A DNA stretch of 64,000 nt from Phycisphaerae bacterium (GTDB taxonomy: Bacteria > Planctomycetota > Phycisphaerae > UBA1845), in the NCBI GenBank assembly GCA_029260215.1, contig JAJDDQ010000031.1:186001-250000 (forward strand), in the 5' to 3' direction. Positions 17,077 through 26,718 of the stretch are shown one piece after another. The notes beneath the pieces are model-generated. The model worked only from the letters and a program-made list of their open reading frames with translations. It made no database searches and was not told where the DNA came from. Every line of letters starts with the position of its first letter. Position 1 is the first letter of the stretch. A program made the position numbers and the translations under genes.

Positions 17077-18456
17077 TTACTTGGAGTCGGCAACGTCCGC
17101 CAAGCAGGCGTCCAGGCAATCAGCCAGGAAATCGCAGTCGTCTTTTGTGATGCACATCGGCGGTTTGATACGGAGGACGTTGCCGTAGTATCCGCCCTTG
17201 CCCAGCAGTAGCGAACGATCCTTTGCCAACTCCACGACGCGGGCGGTTTCCGCGACGGCTGGCTCCTTCGACTTGTGGTCCTTGACCAATTCGACGCCGA
17301 GCATCAATCCCATTCCGCGTACGTCACCGATGAGCGTGTGCTTGTCTTTCAGTTCAAGCAAACGATCCTTGAGATAGCCGCCCACTTCGCGTGCTTTCTG
17401 CTGAATGTTTTCCTCATCGATGATTTCGAGCACGGAAAGACCCTGCAAAACGGAAACCGGATTGCCGCCGTACGTGTTGAAATGCAGGCGCTTGGCCATG
17501 TGTGCGGCGATCTCGGGTTTCGTCGTGCAGGCACCAAGCGGCGCGCCGTTGCCGATGCCTTTGGCCATCGTGACCATGTCGGGTGTGACGCCCCAGTTTT
17601 GAAACCCCCAGTATTGGTCGCCGGTTCGCGCGAAGCCGGTTTGCACTTCGTCCGCGATGCACAGCCCGCCGTAGCGGCGTACGATGTCGTAAATAATTCC
17701 GAAGTATTCCGGCGGCGGGACGACCGTTCCGCCCACGCCCTGAATGGGTTCCGCGATGAAAGCCGCGATCTCCCCGCATGTTTCGTAGCGAATGACGTCC
17801 TCAACGCTCGTCGCACATTTCAAATCGCACGACGGATACTCCAGCCCGAATGGGCAGCGATAACAGTAACCCGGCGGGACGTGTTTCACACCCGATGCGC
17901 CGGGCACGGGGTATTTCCACGTGCCGACGGCGGTCAGGTTCATCGTCACCTGTGATCCGCCGTGGTAGCTGTTGCGCAGGGTGAGTACGTCGTGCCGCCC
18001 GGTATGCAGCTTGGCCATAAGGATGGCCAACTCGTTCGCTTCCGACCCGGCGTTGGTGAAGTAGGTCGATTTCAGGTCCGATCCTTCGGGCATGCGTTTG
18101 GCCAATGCTTCGGCGAACTTCACGATGTTGGGGTTGAGGTAGATCGTTGTCGTATGGACGAGTCGGCCGACCTGTTCACGTACAAGCTCGGTGATCTTGG
18201 GGTGACAATGCCCGACCGAAACCGTCACGATGCCTGCGATGGCGTCCAGATACTGCCGCCCGGTTTCGTCCCACAGATACTGCATGTGACCTTCGACGAT
18301 GCAGATGGGGTCTTTGTAGTAGGTCAACACACCGGGGTTTACGTACTCACGTCGCAGCGTGAGGATTTCGTCACGACTTGGGCCCGTGTAGGGCGCGGGC
18401 GTGTGATTGCAGACGGGCAACGGGATGCGCTTCGCGGTCGATTCTGTGGATGACAT
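17077..18456 (-). CDS. Class III aminotransferase, AGXT2-like
   Basis: A 459-residue PLP enzyme of the class III (ornithine/omega-amino acid) family. Visible landmarks are [11 protein letters not shown] (phosphate loop, about 134-144), [12 protein letters not shown] with Asp269, and [13 protein letters not shown] with the PLP Lys299. The overall pattern is that of alanine-glyoxylate aminotransferase 2 and beta-alanine or 3-aminoisobutyrate transaminases. A Cys-rich insert ([19 protein letters not shown], about 197-214) might bind a metal. Beside a pyrimidine permease, a beta-ureidopropionase-type enzyme and a semialdehyde dehydrogenase, the most likely role is transamination of beta-alanine or 3-aminoisobutyrate to the semialdehyde. 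The upstream permease gene ends three bases before this start. Confidence 0.87.
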   Translation of the reverse strand: MSSTESTAKRIPLPVCNHTPAPYTGPSRDEILTLRREYVNPGVLTYYKDPICIVEGHMQYLWDETGRQYLDAIAGIVTVSVGHCHPKITELVREQVGRLVHTTTIYLNPNIVKFAEALAKRMPEGSDLKSTYFTNAGSEANELAILMAKLHTGRHDVLTLRNSYHGGSQVTMNLTAVGTWKYPVPGASGVKHVPPGYCYRCPFGLEYPSCDLKCATSVEDVIRYETCGEIAAFIAEPIQGVGGTVVPPPEYFGIIYDIVRRYGGLCIADEVQTGFARTGDQYWGFQNWGVTPDMVTMAKGIGNGAPLGACTTKPEIAAHMAKRLHFNTYGGNPVSVLQGLSVLEIIDEENIQQKAREVGGYLKDRLLELKDKHTLIGDVRGMGLMLGVELVKDHKSKEPAVAETARVVELAKDRSLLLGKGGYYGNVLRIKPPMCITKDDCDFLADCLDACLADVADSK

Positions 18457-18459
18457 CTG

Positions 18460-19920
18460 TCAATTCTCCGTGTGCGGCTCGTGGATGATCGGGGCCTCCG
18501 GCTCGCCGGCGTGCGGTGCGGTCAGCCCTCGTTCCGCCGGTGTTCCTGGTATTAGGTTGTCCAGCAGGATTCCGAAGAAGGCAGCCACCGCCATCCCCGT
18601 CTTCCCGATTGATTCAATGATAACACGAATCGTCTCCGGGACGTTCGCCAATAATTCAGCCGCCCCAGGTTTGTAGATCGTTACCGAGCCGTCGAAGTAT
18701 GCGGGCAGCGACAGCCCCATGAACAGGCTGAAACCTGCGATGAAGAGATTGCGATCGCTCGACAAATCCGCCTTGGCGAGCTGCTGAATCCCCACCGCAG
18801 CGATGAGGCCGAAAAGTGCGCAATAAAGCCCACCGACCACCGGACCGGGGATGGTGGCGGCGAACGCACCGAATTTCGCGACCAGGCCCAAGCCGATCAG
18901 GATGATCGCAGCCGCCTGCACGACGTATCGGGAGGCGACCTTGCTCAGGCCGATCAAGCCGATGTTCTCCGAGTAAGAGGTCGAGCTGAACCCGCCCAGC
19001 AAACCGGTCAGCAAACAGCCGATGCCCTCGCACCCGATACCGCGTGATATCTGTTTCGGTGTCGGATCGTCCGCGCCGGCCATGTACGCACAGGCGTGGT
19101 AGTCACCGAACGATTCGACCATAGACGCCAGGAACGCAGCCAGACAGGCTACGATGAATCCGATTTGAAACTCCGGCATGCCCCACGGAAGGATCAACTC
19201 GGCTGGGTTCAGGCGAAGCCAGGGCGACGACTCGACGACGGTCATGCTCATGTACGAGGGGTGGCCTTCCTTGAAGATGCCGAGGGCGGAGCAAAGCCCC
19301 GCGACGCCGCACGCAATGACGATAGCGGAGAGAATCGGGAGGATGCGGAAGAATCGCGATTTGCGCGACAGGACGAGCGAGAAAATGATGATGAGGAATA
19401 TCGTCAAGCCTGAGATAGGCCAATGCGTTCCCGCCTTGGGCGCGCCGTGCTGAAACAATGCAAGCCCAATCAGCATGATAACCGGGCCTATGACGACGGG
19501 TGAAATGAGGCGGCGCAGGTGTCCAATCAGCCCGGTGAACCCGACGATGATTTCGACGATGGACCCAGCGATGACGGAACCGGCGATGAGCTGCATCATC
19601 TGGGCGGCTGACAATCCGTTCTCAACGCCGAACGAAATAATGGCGAAAAACGCAGCGAGAAACGCGAACGATACACCCTGAATAATCGGCAGGCGCGAGC
19701 CGAAGGTGGCTTGAATGAACGTTGCGACACCGGAACACAACATAACCGAGCTGATGAGCCGGGCGATTTCCTCCGACGTCATGCCCATCTGAGGCCCGAG
19801 CAAAAGCGGCACGGAGACTGTGGCACCAAACATGGTGAGCACGTGCTGCAACGCGAGCACCACCGTGCGCGGAAGCGGGGGTTTGGAATCCAGCGCGTAA
19901 ACTACGCGGTTGTGAGCCAT
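18460..19920 (-). CDS. NCS2 family uracil/xanthine permease
   Basis: A 486-residue transporter with about 13-14 hydrophobic helices and the NCS2 hallmarks: the QHVLTMFGATVSVPLLLG start (helix 1), GSRLPIIQGVSFAF (helix 3), ESFGDYHACAYMAG (helix 8) and the NIGLIGLSKVASRYV region of helix 10. The QH motif and the acidic residues in helices 8 and 10 are the usual substrate residues. Context (aminotransferase next in the operon, amidohydrolase upstream, cytosine deaminase nearby) favours a pyrimidine such as uracil, but xanthine or urate is not excluded. The start is supported by AGAGG upstream. Confidence 0.88.
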   Translation of the reverse strand: MAHNRVVYALDSKPPLPRTVVLALQHVLTMFGATVSVPLLLGPQMGMTSEEIARLISSVMLCSGVATFIQATFGSRLPIIQGVSFAFLAAFFAIISFGVENGLSAAQMMQLIAGSVIAGSIVEIIVGFTGLIGHLRRLISPVVIGPVIMLIGLALFQHGAPKAGTHWPISGLTIFLIIIFSLVLSRKSRFFRILPILSAIVIACGVAGLCSALGIFKEGHPSYMSMTVVESSPWLRLNPAELILPWGMPEFQIGFIVACLAAFLASMVESFGDYHACAYMAGADDPTPKQISRGIGCEGIGCLLTGLLGGFSSTSYSENIGLIGLSKVASRYVVQAAAIILIGLGLVAKFGAFAATIPGPVVGGLYCALFGLIAAVGIQQLAKADLSSDRNLFIAGFSLFMGLSLPAYFDGSVTIYKPGAAELLANVPETIRVIIESIGKTGMAVAAFFGILLDNLIPGTPAERGLTAPHAGEPEAPIIHEPHTEN

Positions 19921-19967
19921 CGACCGATCCTCTTGGCAGCCATGTTAAAGAACAGGGGGTTTCCGCG

Positions 19968-20060
19968 TTGCACCGGTTTCCAACCGGTGCAAACGATGGT
20001 GTTCAATGTGGTACCGATTTTTCCAGCCGGTGAATACACGGGTTGGAAAATCCGTGCCAC
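19968..20060. repeat. Two extragenic palindromes, BIME-like
   Basis: First element 19968-19992: TTGCACCGG and CCGGTGCAA around TTTCCAA. Second element 20008-20060: GTGGTACCGATTTTTCCAGCC faces GGGTTGGAAAATCCGTGCCAC, an imperfect inverted repeat with an 11-base centre. They lie in the 157-base gap between the amidohydrolase stop and the permease start. Confidence 0.8.
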
Positions 20061-20077
20061 ACTTTTTCAACAGCCTG

Positions 20078-20947
20078 CTAGCCGGCGACGATGCCGTCGT
20101 AAGCGTCGGGTCGGCGATCGCGATAGAACTGCCACACGTTGCGAACTTCGCGGATCATGTCGAGGTCCATGTCAGCCACCACAATATCATCGGTGGTGCG
20201 GCTTCCTTCCGCGACGATCTGTCCGCGCGGATTGCAGAAGTAGCTTTGCCCGTAGAACTCGCCGATGTTCCAGGGTTCTTCGGTGCCGGGGCGATTGATC
20301 GCGCCGACGAAAAACTGATTCGCCACCGCGTGGGCAGGCTGCTCGAGTTTCCAAAGATACTCCGAAAGACCCGCCACGGTGGCCGACGGATTGAATACGA
20401 TTTCCGCACCGTTGAGTCCGAGGCAGCGTGCGCCTTCGGGGAAGTGTCGATCGTAACAGATGTACACCGCCACCTTGCCGACGCGCGTGTCGAATACGGG
20501 GTAGCCGAGGTTGCCGGGGCGAAAATAGAACTTTTCCCAAAAGCCGGGTTCGCAATGTGGAATATGCGTCTTGCGATACTTGCCCAGGTAGGTTCCGTCC
20601 GCGTCGATGACGGCGGCGGTATTGTAGTAAACGCCGGTGATGTCCTCTTCGTAAACCGGAACGACGATCACCATTTCGTGCTTTTTCGCAAGCTCGCACA
20701 TGAGCTTCGTCGTCGGGCCGTCAGGAATGCGCTCCGTCATGTCGTACCAGCGCGTGTCCTGCTCGGCACAAAAATAAGGGCCGTAGAATAGCTCCTGCAA
20801 GCATACTACCTGCACGCCCTGATCGGCTGCCTGCCCGATGAGATCGACGTGCTTGTCGATCATCGAACGTTTGATTTTCTCGATGGGCGATGTCCCCGGT
20901 TCGCTCAAGACAGCCTGAATCAAGCCGCCGCGTACGATGCGTGCCAT
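20078..20947 (-). CDS. Beta-ureidopropionase/N-carbamoylputrescine amidohydrolase-type enzyme
   Basis: A 289-residue carbon-nitrogen hydrolase (nitrilase fold). The Glu-Lys-Cys triad is visible: E52 in CLQELFYGPYF, K126 in GKYRKTHIPH and C164 in VYICYDRHFPEG. The ending RNVWQFYRDRRPDAYDG is typical of the beta-ureidopropionase/carbamoylputrescine branch. The start at 20947 is chosen for the GAGG nine bases upstream; a longer frame to 21145 runs into the promoter region. In this neighbourhood the likely substrate is N-carbamoyl-beta-alanine, giving beta-alanine, CO2 and ammonia. N-carbamoylputrescine remains possible. Confidence 0.85.
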   Translation of the reverse strand: MARIVRGGLIQAVLSEPGTSPIEKIKRSMIDKHVDLIGQAADQGVQVVCLQELFYGPYFCAEQDTRWYDMTERIPDGPTTKLMCELAKKHEMVIVVPVYEEDITGVYYNTAAVIDADGTYLGKYRKTHIPHCEPGFWEKFYFRPGNLGYPVFDTRVGKVAVYICYDRHFPEGARCLGLNGAEIVFNPSATVAGLSEYLWKLEQPAHAVANQFFVGAINRPGTEEPWNIGEFYGQSYFCNPRGQIVAEGSRTTDDIVVADMDLDMIREVRNVWQFYRDRRPDAYDGIVAG

Positions 20948-21161
20948 GATGTGCATCCTCTTTAGTTGTTCGTCACGACGAACCACGGATCGTCGAAACC
21001 AAAGTCTAATGGCCGATCGGAGGTTTGCAAATCCGGGCGAATCTTCGACGTAGCACGCCCGTTTGGGCTTCGTGCCTTGTCCATCGGCACCTTCGACGCC
21101 AGAATAGGTGGCTGTCCGCGAACAGTGTTCGCCAATCGAAAGCAACAGGAGCTAAACAACC

Positions 21162-22673
21162 ATGCCAGACACCCAAACATGCAAGTGCCTCATCGGTGGA
21201 TCGTGGGTCGAAGGGAAGACGGATCGCTACAGCCAGGTCTGCAACCCATCGACCGGTGAAACCATAGCCAACGTGCCGAATTGCACGCCCGAAGACGTCG
21301 ATCGCACCGTGGCAGCCGCCGTCAAAGCGTTCCCCGCGTGGCGCGACACGCCGGTCGTGGATCGCGCCCACCTGATGTTTCGTTTTCACGCCCTGCTGCT
21401 CAAGCACGCAGACGAGATCGCGCGTATCGTCTCGCGCGAGCACGGCAAGACTCTGAACGAATCGAAAGCGTCCATGCATCGCGGTATCGAGATGGTGGAG
21501 TTCGCCTGCGGGCTGCCTTCGCTCATTCCGGGAGAAATTCTTCAGAACATCGCACCCAACGTGGACAGCGAGACGTTGCGACACCCGCTCGGCGTGGTCG
21601 CCGGTATCACGCCGTTTAACTTCCCCGCGATGGTGCCCCTTTGGATGTACCCGATCGCGATGACCTGCGGCAACTGCTTCATTCTCAAGCCATCACCGCG
21701 CGTGCCGCTGTCCGCCTTGCGCATCGCTGAATTACTCGTCGAAGCCGGCGTGCCCGAAGGAGTCTTCTCCGTCCTGCACGGTGACAAGACCGTCGTCGAC
21801 GCATTGCTGAATCATCCTCAGATCAAAGCCATCTCGTTCGTCGGCTCGACGCCGGTTGCGCGCTCCATTTACCAGACAGGAACCGCCAACGGAAAGCGCG
21901 TACAAGCCGCCGGTGGTGCGAAGAATCACTTAATCATCATGCCCGACGCGGACGTGGATTCGACCGCAAGAGCGTTGCTTGGCTCAGCCTTCGGGTGCGC
22001 GGGTGAGCGCTGTATGGCCGGCAGTCTCGCAGTGCCGGTCGGTGGCATTGCGGATGACGTCGTCGGGCGCGTGTGCGAACTCGCAGGAGCCATGCGCGTC
22101 GGGCGCACCGACGAAGGCCAGGACATCGACATGGGTCCGGTCATCACGCGCGAGCACCTCGGTCGCGTGCGTGAACATGTTGACAATGCCCAAGCGCAAG
22201 GTGCGTCCATAGCGCTCGACGGACGCGCAACGAAGATCGCCGACGCCGCCGACGGTTTTTTCATCGGGCCGACCGTCGTGGATCGCGTGACTACCGAGAT
22301 GGGCATCAGTCGCGACGAAGTCTTCGGGCCTGTGCTGGCTGTTTCCCGCGTGAAAACGCTCGAAGAAGCCATCGCCCTCGGAGACAAGTGCGAATACGGC
22401 AACGGAGCCGTCATCTTCACGCAGTCAGGCCGAGCGGCTCGTGAATTCAAAATGCGTTTCAACGCCGGCATGATCGGCGTCAACGTGGGCGTGCCCGCAC
22501 CGATGGCCTGGTTCCCGTTCACCGGGTGGAACATGTCCTTCTTCGGCGACCTGCACATTCAGGGCAAGGAAGGCATGATGTTTTACACGCAGCAACGCAT
22601 GACCATGACACGCTGGCCGGAACCAAAGTCCCAGGACAAGGTGGACCCCGTGTGGCGCACCGGGAAATCCTGA
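21162..22673 (+). CDS. mmsA: Methylmalonate-semialdehyde dehydrogenase (CoA-acylating)
   Basis: A 503-residue aldehyde dehydrogenase of the MMSDH subgroup, which makes acetyl- or propionyl-CoA from malonate or methylmalonate semialdehyde. Landmarks are GITPFNFPAMVPLWMYPIA, FVGSTPVARSIY, AAGGAKNHLIIMPDAD (the MMSDH-type loop, lacking the Glu general base of classical ALDHs) and the nucleophile in GCAGERCMAGS (Cys284). The C-terminal end FTGWNMSFFGDLHIQGKEG is also typical. It is transcribed divergently from the amidohydrolase across a 214-base gap and stands next to cytosine deaminase. The symbol is by family match. Confidence 0.92.
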   Translation: MPDTQTCKCLIGGSWVEGKTDRYSQVCNPSTGETIANVPNCTPEDVDRTVAAAVKAFPAWRDTPVVDRAHLMFRFHALLLKHADEIARIVSREHGKTLNESKASMHRGIEMVEFACGLPSLIPGEILQNIAPNVDSETLRHPLGVVAGITPFNFPAMVPLWMYPIAMTCGNCFILKPSPRVPLSALRIAELLVEAGVPEGVFSVLHGDKTVVDALLNHPQIKAISFVGSTPVARSIYQTGTANGKRVQAAGGAKNHLIIMPDADVDSTARALLGSAFGCAGERCMAGSLAVPVGGIADDVVGRVCELAGAMRVGRTDEGQDIDMGPVITREHLGRVREHVDNAQAQGASIALDGRATKIADAADGFFIGPTVVDRVTTEMGISRDEVFGPVLAVSRVKTLEEAIALGDKCEYGNGAVIFTQSGRAAREFKMRFNAGMIGVNVGVPAPMAWFPFTGWNMSFFGDLHIQGKEGMMFYTQQRMTMTRWPEPKSQDKVDPVWRTGKS

Positions 22674-22710
22674 CGTCGAACGATCGCGATCGTCGCACAA
22701 GGAATCCGAC

Positions 22711-23958
22711 ATGAATCCGTTCAAGGCCGTGGTCAACGGTCGGCTTCTCGATTCGGACGGTTTGCACACCGTTCGATTTGACGCGGGCGTTATCGATTCG
22801 ATCGCCCCCCAACCCGACACCGTGACCGCTTTGCCCGACCAGTTTAACGCAGGGGGCGGCATCGTCATGCCGTCGCTCGTCGATCCGCACCTGCACCTGG
22901 ACTTAGCCTTTTCGCTGGAAATTGTTCCGCCGAACAAGTCGGGAACATTGCTGGAAGCGATCGGCCTCTGGTCGACAGCCAAGCAAACGTTGTCAGCCGA
23001 AAATGTTTCCCAACGGGCCGTCCGCGCGATTCGCGACGAGGTGTCGTACGGCAGTGGGTTCATCCGCAGCCACGTGGACGTCGCCTCCAGTGCGGGCATG
23101 CGTTTGACTGAAGGCGTTTTGGACGCCCGAGACAAGTCGCGTGATCTTTGCACGATTCAATTCGTCGCATTTCCGCAGGACGGCCTGGTACGCGACCCCG
23201 GTGCGGTGGACCTGGTTCGCCAGGCTTGCCGCGCGGGCGTGGATCTGGTGGGCGGCATTCCGCACATCGAACGCACGCCGCGCGAATCTCAACGGCACCT
23301 CGAAATCATGTTCGACCTCGCGGAAGAACTGGACGCGGACATCGACGTACATATCGACGAAACAGACTCTCCCAACAGCCGTTGCACGGAAAATCTCGCA
23401 TCGCTGACCTTGCAGCGCGGATGGACAGGCCGAGTGACCGCTTCGCACGTTTGCGCCCTCGCGAGTTACGATGATGTGCATGCATCGAAAGTGATGGACC
23501 TTATCGCCGAAGCCGAGATCAGCGTCATAACCAACCCCGGCGTCAATCTGCACCTTCAGGGACGCTTCGACAACTACCCCAAGAGACGAGGCCTGACGCG
23601 CATTCAGTCGTTGCTCGAGCGCGGGGTTCGTTGCGCCGCCGGTCAGGATTGCATCATGGACCCGTTCTACCCGCTCGGCACGGGCCAAATGCTCGATCAG
23701 GCATTCCTGCTCGCCCACGCCGACCACATGACCACCACGCCTGAACTGTTGCGTAAATCGCTCGACATGGTGAGTTCGATGGCCGCCGAAATCGTGGGCC
23801 AAGACAACTACAGCCTCAGCAGTGGACACCCCGCCAGCATGGCCGTATTCCCCGCCGCCAACGTACGCGACCTGATCCGCACACGCCCGCGCCCGTCGCT
23901 CGTGTTGTTTCGCGGGCGACAGAAAAGGGGTCGGGAGTCGTTTTCGTGGGTTGAGTGA
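22711..23958 (+). CDS. codA: Cytosine deaminase-like amidohydrolase
   Basis: A 415-residue amidohydrolase (E. coli CodA is 427). Metal and catalytic residues are visible: VDPHLHLDLAF (HxH), DVHIDETDSP (His and Glu-type residues around the proton shuttle), TASHVCAL, and GQDCIMDPFYPLGTGQML, closely matching the CodA GHDDxxDPWYPLG region. It would convert cytosine to uracil, feeding the pyrimidine pathway next door. A related creatinine or isocytosine deaminase is possible. The last 14 or so codons (ending KRGRESFSWVE) come from a dispersed palindromic repeat, so the natural end has probably been replaced. Confidence 0.85.
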   Translation: MNPFKAVVNGRLLDSDGLHTVRFDAGVIDSIAPQPDTVTALPDQFNAGGGIVMPSLVDPHLHLDLAFSLEIVPPNKSGTLLEAIGLWSTAKQTLSAENVSQRAVRAIRDEVSYGSGFIRSHVDVASSAGMRLTEGVLDARDKSRDLCTIQFVAFPQDGLVRDPGAVDLVRQACRAGVDLVGGIPHIERTPRESQRHLEIMFDLAEELDADIDVHIDETDSPNSRCTENLASLTLQRGWTGRVTASHVCALASYDDVHASKVMDLIAEAEISVITNPGVNLHLQGRFDNYPKRRGLTRIQSLLERGVRCAAGQDCIMDPFYPLGTGQMLDQAFLLAHADHMTTTPELLRKSLDMVSSMAAEIVGQDNYSLSSGHPASMAVFPAANVRDLIRTRPRPSLVLFRGRQKRGRESFSWVE

Positions 23959-24021
23959 ATTGGCCCGTCTCCGCTCGTGTAAAATCTCAAAATCACAGAA
24001 ACGACTCCCGACCCCTTTTAC
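23922..24021. repeat. REP family A, inverted pair (copies 2 and 3)
   Basis: The forward copy at 23922-23950 and the inverted copy at 23996-24021 share GGGGTCGGGAGTCGTTT and are about 45 bases apart, forming a BIME-like unit that could fold into one long hairpin. The forward copy contains the last codons and the stop of the cytosine deaminase gene. The pair could also terminate transcription before hppD. Confidence 0.85.
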
Positions 24022-24211
24022 TGGATCAGGCGGTTGGCTGCCGACCCCGGCTTCTGTTAGAATCATTGTTCGTATGGATTTGGACATTCTAGGCTCGTAG
24101 CGTGCGTCTCGCAGTTCGCGGGGTGTTCGGGATGCGGGTCGTCGTCGGCGGAAAGACCCGCCTCACCCGGGGTCGGCGGCGAGGGATTGGTGAAGACGCG
24201 GAGTTCGTCCC

Positions 24212-25306
24212 ATGGCGAACGACTTTCTCCCGATCAAGGGTTATGACCACATCGAGTTCTACGTAGGCAACGCCAAGCAGGCCGCCCACTTCTACGACAA
24301 GACATTCGGATTTCGTCCGATCGCCAAACGAGGCTTGGAAACCGGCAGCCGAGACCGGGCCAGCTACGTCATGGAGCAGGGTAAAGTCCGGTTCGTGCTA
24401 ACGTCCGCCTACGGGCCTGACAATGAAATTGCACGCCACTGTGCCTTGCACGGCGATGGTGTCAAAGCAATGGCACTGACCGTTGCGAGCGTTGAGTCAG
24501 CCTTGCGCGAAACCAAAGCTCGCGGCGCAACGGTACTCAAGCCGGCCACCGCACAGGAGGACGAGCATGGCACGCTGGTCACGGGCGAAATCAAATACGC
24601 GGGCGACACGGTGTTTCGGTTCGTCGAGCGTGAGAATTATCGCGGCACGTTCGCGCCCGGATACATCCCCATCGAACGACGAGGCCAAACCGACGAAGTG
24701 GGCATGGCCGTCATCGATCACATCGTGACCAACGTCCACATCGGCGAAATGGACTACTGGGTCAAGTGGTTCGAGGAAGTGATGGGTTTCAACAATCTCC
24801 TGAGCTTCACCGACGACGACATCTCCACCGAGTACAGCGCCCTGATGAGCAAAGTGATGGAAAACGGCACGGGCAAGTGCAAGTTCCCCATCAATGAGCC
24901 GGCGGAGGGCAAGAAAAAGAGCCAAATCGACGAGTATCTCGACTATTACCAAGGCCCGGGTGTGCAGCACATCGCGATGGCGACAGGGAACATTTACGAC
25001 ACCGTCACCGAGCTTCGTTCTCGCGATGTCGATTTCCTGCGCGTACCAGACACTTACTACAAAATGCTGCGTGATCGCGTCGGCGACGTGGATGAAGACT
25101 GGGACCGCCTTCAGGAACTCGGCATACTCGTGGACAAAGACGATGACGGATACCTGCTGCAAATATTCACCACGCCGGTCCAGGACAGGCCGACGTTGTT
25201 CTATGAAGTCATCGAGCGTCATGGCTCGCGCGGGTTCGGCATTGGCAATTTCAAAGCCCTCTTCGTCAGCATCGAACGCGAGCAGGCGTTGCGGGGTAAT
25301 CTCTGA
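24212..25306 (+). CDS. hppD: 4-hydroxyphenylpyruvate dioxygenase
   Basis: A 364-residue Fe(II) dioxygenase with two vicinal-oxygen-chelate domains. Iron ligands are visible: His in VIDHIVTNVHIG, His in GPGVQHIAMAT and Glu in LFYEVIERHG. The ending GFGIGNFKALFVSIEREQ is diagnostic of HPPD. It turns 4-hydroxyphenylpyruvate into homogentisate in tyrosine breakdown. The homogentisate dioxygenase gene lies downstream but is separated by a three-gene insert. The start has GCGGAG eight bases upstream. Confidence 0.95.
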   Translation: MANDFLPIKGYDHIEFYVGNAKQAAHFYDKTFGFRPIAKRGLETGSRDRASYVMEQGKVRFVLTSAYGPDNEIARHCALHGDGVKAMALTVASVESALRETKARGATVLKPATAQEDEHGTLVTGEIKYAGDTVFRFVERENYRGTFAPGYIPIERRGQTDEVGMAVIDHIVTNVHIGEMDYWVKWFEEVMGFNNLLSFTDDDISTEYSALMSKVMENGTGKCKFPINEPAEGKKKSQIDEYLDYYQGPGVQHIAMATGNIYDTVTELRSRDVDFLRVPDTYYKMLRDRVGDVDEDWDRLQELGILVDKDDDGYLLQIFTTPVQDRPTLFYEVIERHGSRGFGIGNFKALFVSIEREQALRGNL

Positions 25307-25330
25307 TTTCGATGGTCTCGGAATACCGGT

Positions 25331-26395
25331 ATGGCGATTCGAATTGCGACATCATCTATTGAACAGAGACTCGGGATGATCCATCATGTACTCTCCCAGT
25401 CGTTTATGCCGAGTCGTCCGTATGTGTTCCCGCGTCGCTTGTGGGACAGTGTTGGCCAAATGGTCTCCAATCCAAAATGGGTACAGATCGTCGCCGATGA
25501 CATTTGCGGATTCCTTGGACTCCATGAGCGAATCAATGTAACTCTCGTAAATGAACGTACAGGCGGGTTTTACAAGTCGTCAAATGATCGTGAGCGAGAA
25601 ATTCTAGTGGTCCAGCGGGAGCACCAGGACTCTCGCCACGTACTTGCTGTCTTGGCGCATGAATTAACTCATTATTGCTTTGACGTCCGCCGCGTTTCTG
25701 GGGCTAACGTCGAGGAGGAGGAAATACTCACGGATATCGGCACCGCGTACCTTGGGTTGGGACACCTTGTGCTTGACGGATACAAGCCCGTTGTCTGGGA
25801 ATCGCGCAACGGCTTCTTCAGCAACTCTTATCAGCAGAATTCGCTAAGAATTGGCTATCTACACCCTCAATCAATACGTACTGCAATTGTGCTCGCCGCG
25901 TATCTTCACAGATGGCCATCGAAGCAAGTCGTCGCGGGAATCGCCTCTAGATGGGACAGGCTTGTCATATCTCACCTGCTTCGCCGAGAGTTGAAGCGAA
26001 GAGGCAGGAGGGTGCATGCCGCCACGCCGTCTTCCGGTAAGTCGCGATCGCAGGGAATGCAAGCGAGTGTTGTAGCGGCGAAGGCCGAGAATGCAAAGCG
26101 TAGGATTGAGGCCTTACCTGCAGCTCTTCGTGTTGCACAGGCGTTGAATCCTGGGTCCATAGAGCACAGCGACAGCTTGCGCATGGTCGAAATCGCAAAT
26201 GAGTTATGCCTTGGGACACTTGCATTGCGGATCGATTCAGTCATGGCGACAGTGAATTCTCTTGATGGTAACAAGAAAAACCGCGTGCGACGAAATGATC
26301 TCAAAAGAGAGGTTCGGTGTATTGTTGATATAATTTCGGGTTGGGAAGAGTTGTTTGCGAAATACGGCTGCTCGGAGGAGGACATCGCTCGATGA
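25331..26395 (+). CDS. Zinc-peptidase-like protein, function unknown
   Basis: Not recognised as a named family. Around residue 110 it has LAVLAHELTHYCFD, a zincin HExxH motif. About 20 residues later comes EEEEILTDIGTAYLGLG, resembling the third-ligand helix of gluzincin-like peptidases (NE-x-x-TD-x-x). There is no signal peptide. The C-terminal half, about residues 200-354, is basic (RRELKRRGRR) and helical. Base use is visibly less GC-rich than hppD and hmgA on either side, a hint of transfer. No good ribosome site precedes ATG 25331, and ATG 25376 is an alternative start. It ends in an ATGA overlap with the nucleotidyltransferase gene, so the two are coupled. Confidence 0.7.
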   Translation: MAIRIATSSIEQRLGMIHHVLSQSFMPSRPYVFPRRLWDSVGQMVSNPKWVQIVADDICGFLGLHERINVTLVNERTGGFYKSSNDREREILVVQREHQDSRHVLAVLAHELTHYCFDVRRVSGANVEEEEILTDIGTAYLGLGHLVLDGYKPVVWESRNGFFSNSYQQNSLRIGYLHPQSIRTAIVLAAYLHRWPSKQVVAGIASRWDRLVISHLLRRELKRRGRRVHAATPSSGKSRSQGMQASVVAAKAENAKRRIEALPAALRVAQALNPGSIEHSDSLRMVEIANELCLGTLALRIDSVMATVNSLDGNKKNRVRRNDLKREVRCIVDIISGWEELFAKYGCSEEDIAR

Positions 26396-26718
26396 TGATG
26401 GCGCTGACTGATGAGTTAGTCGGGAAGATTCGCGATCAGTTGGTTGAGGTGCTACATCCGCAGCGCATTTACCTCTTCGGATCGCACGCCTACGGCCAGC
26501 CCACACCGGAGAGCGACATTGATCTGCTCGTTGTGGTTCCGCCGAACGGCGAACGGATGCTAGATCTGGAGATCAAGGCCCGACGCGCCATCGGCATGAA
26601 CGACGTGCCGATTGACATCCTGGTCTATCCGTCAGACCAATTTGATCATCGTGCTTCGTGGCGGGCGAATTTCGAGCACACGGTACGAAGCAAAGGCCGC
26701 TTGATCTATGGCAAATGA
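26392..26718 (+). CDS. Minimal nucleotidyltransferase (MNT) of an MNT-HEPN pair
   Basis: A 108-residue protein with the polymerase-beta-type nucleotidyltransferase core: YLFGSHAYGQPTPESDIDLL (GS motif and catalytic DxD) and a third strand in VPIDILVYPSDQF. The length suits an MNT domain. The start overlaps the zinc-peptidase stop (ATGA) and GGAGGAGG at 26374-26381 serves as ribosome site. It overlaps the HEPN gene by 11 bases. MNT-HEPN pairs often act as toxin-antitoxin modules in which the MNT protein modifies its partner. Whether this pair does so is not known. Confidence 0.88.
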   Translation: MMMALTDELVGKIRDQLVEVLHPQRIYLFGSHAYGQPTPESDIDLLVVVPPNGERMLDLEIKARRAIGMNDVPIDILVYPSDQFDHRASWRANFEHTVRSKGRLIYGK

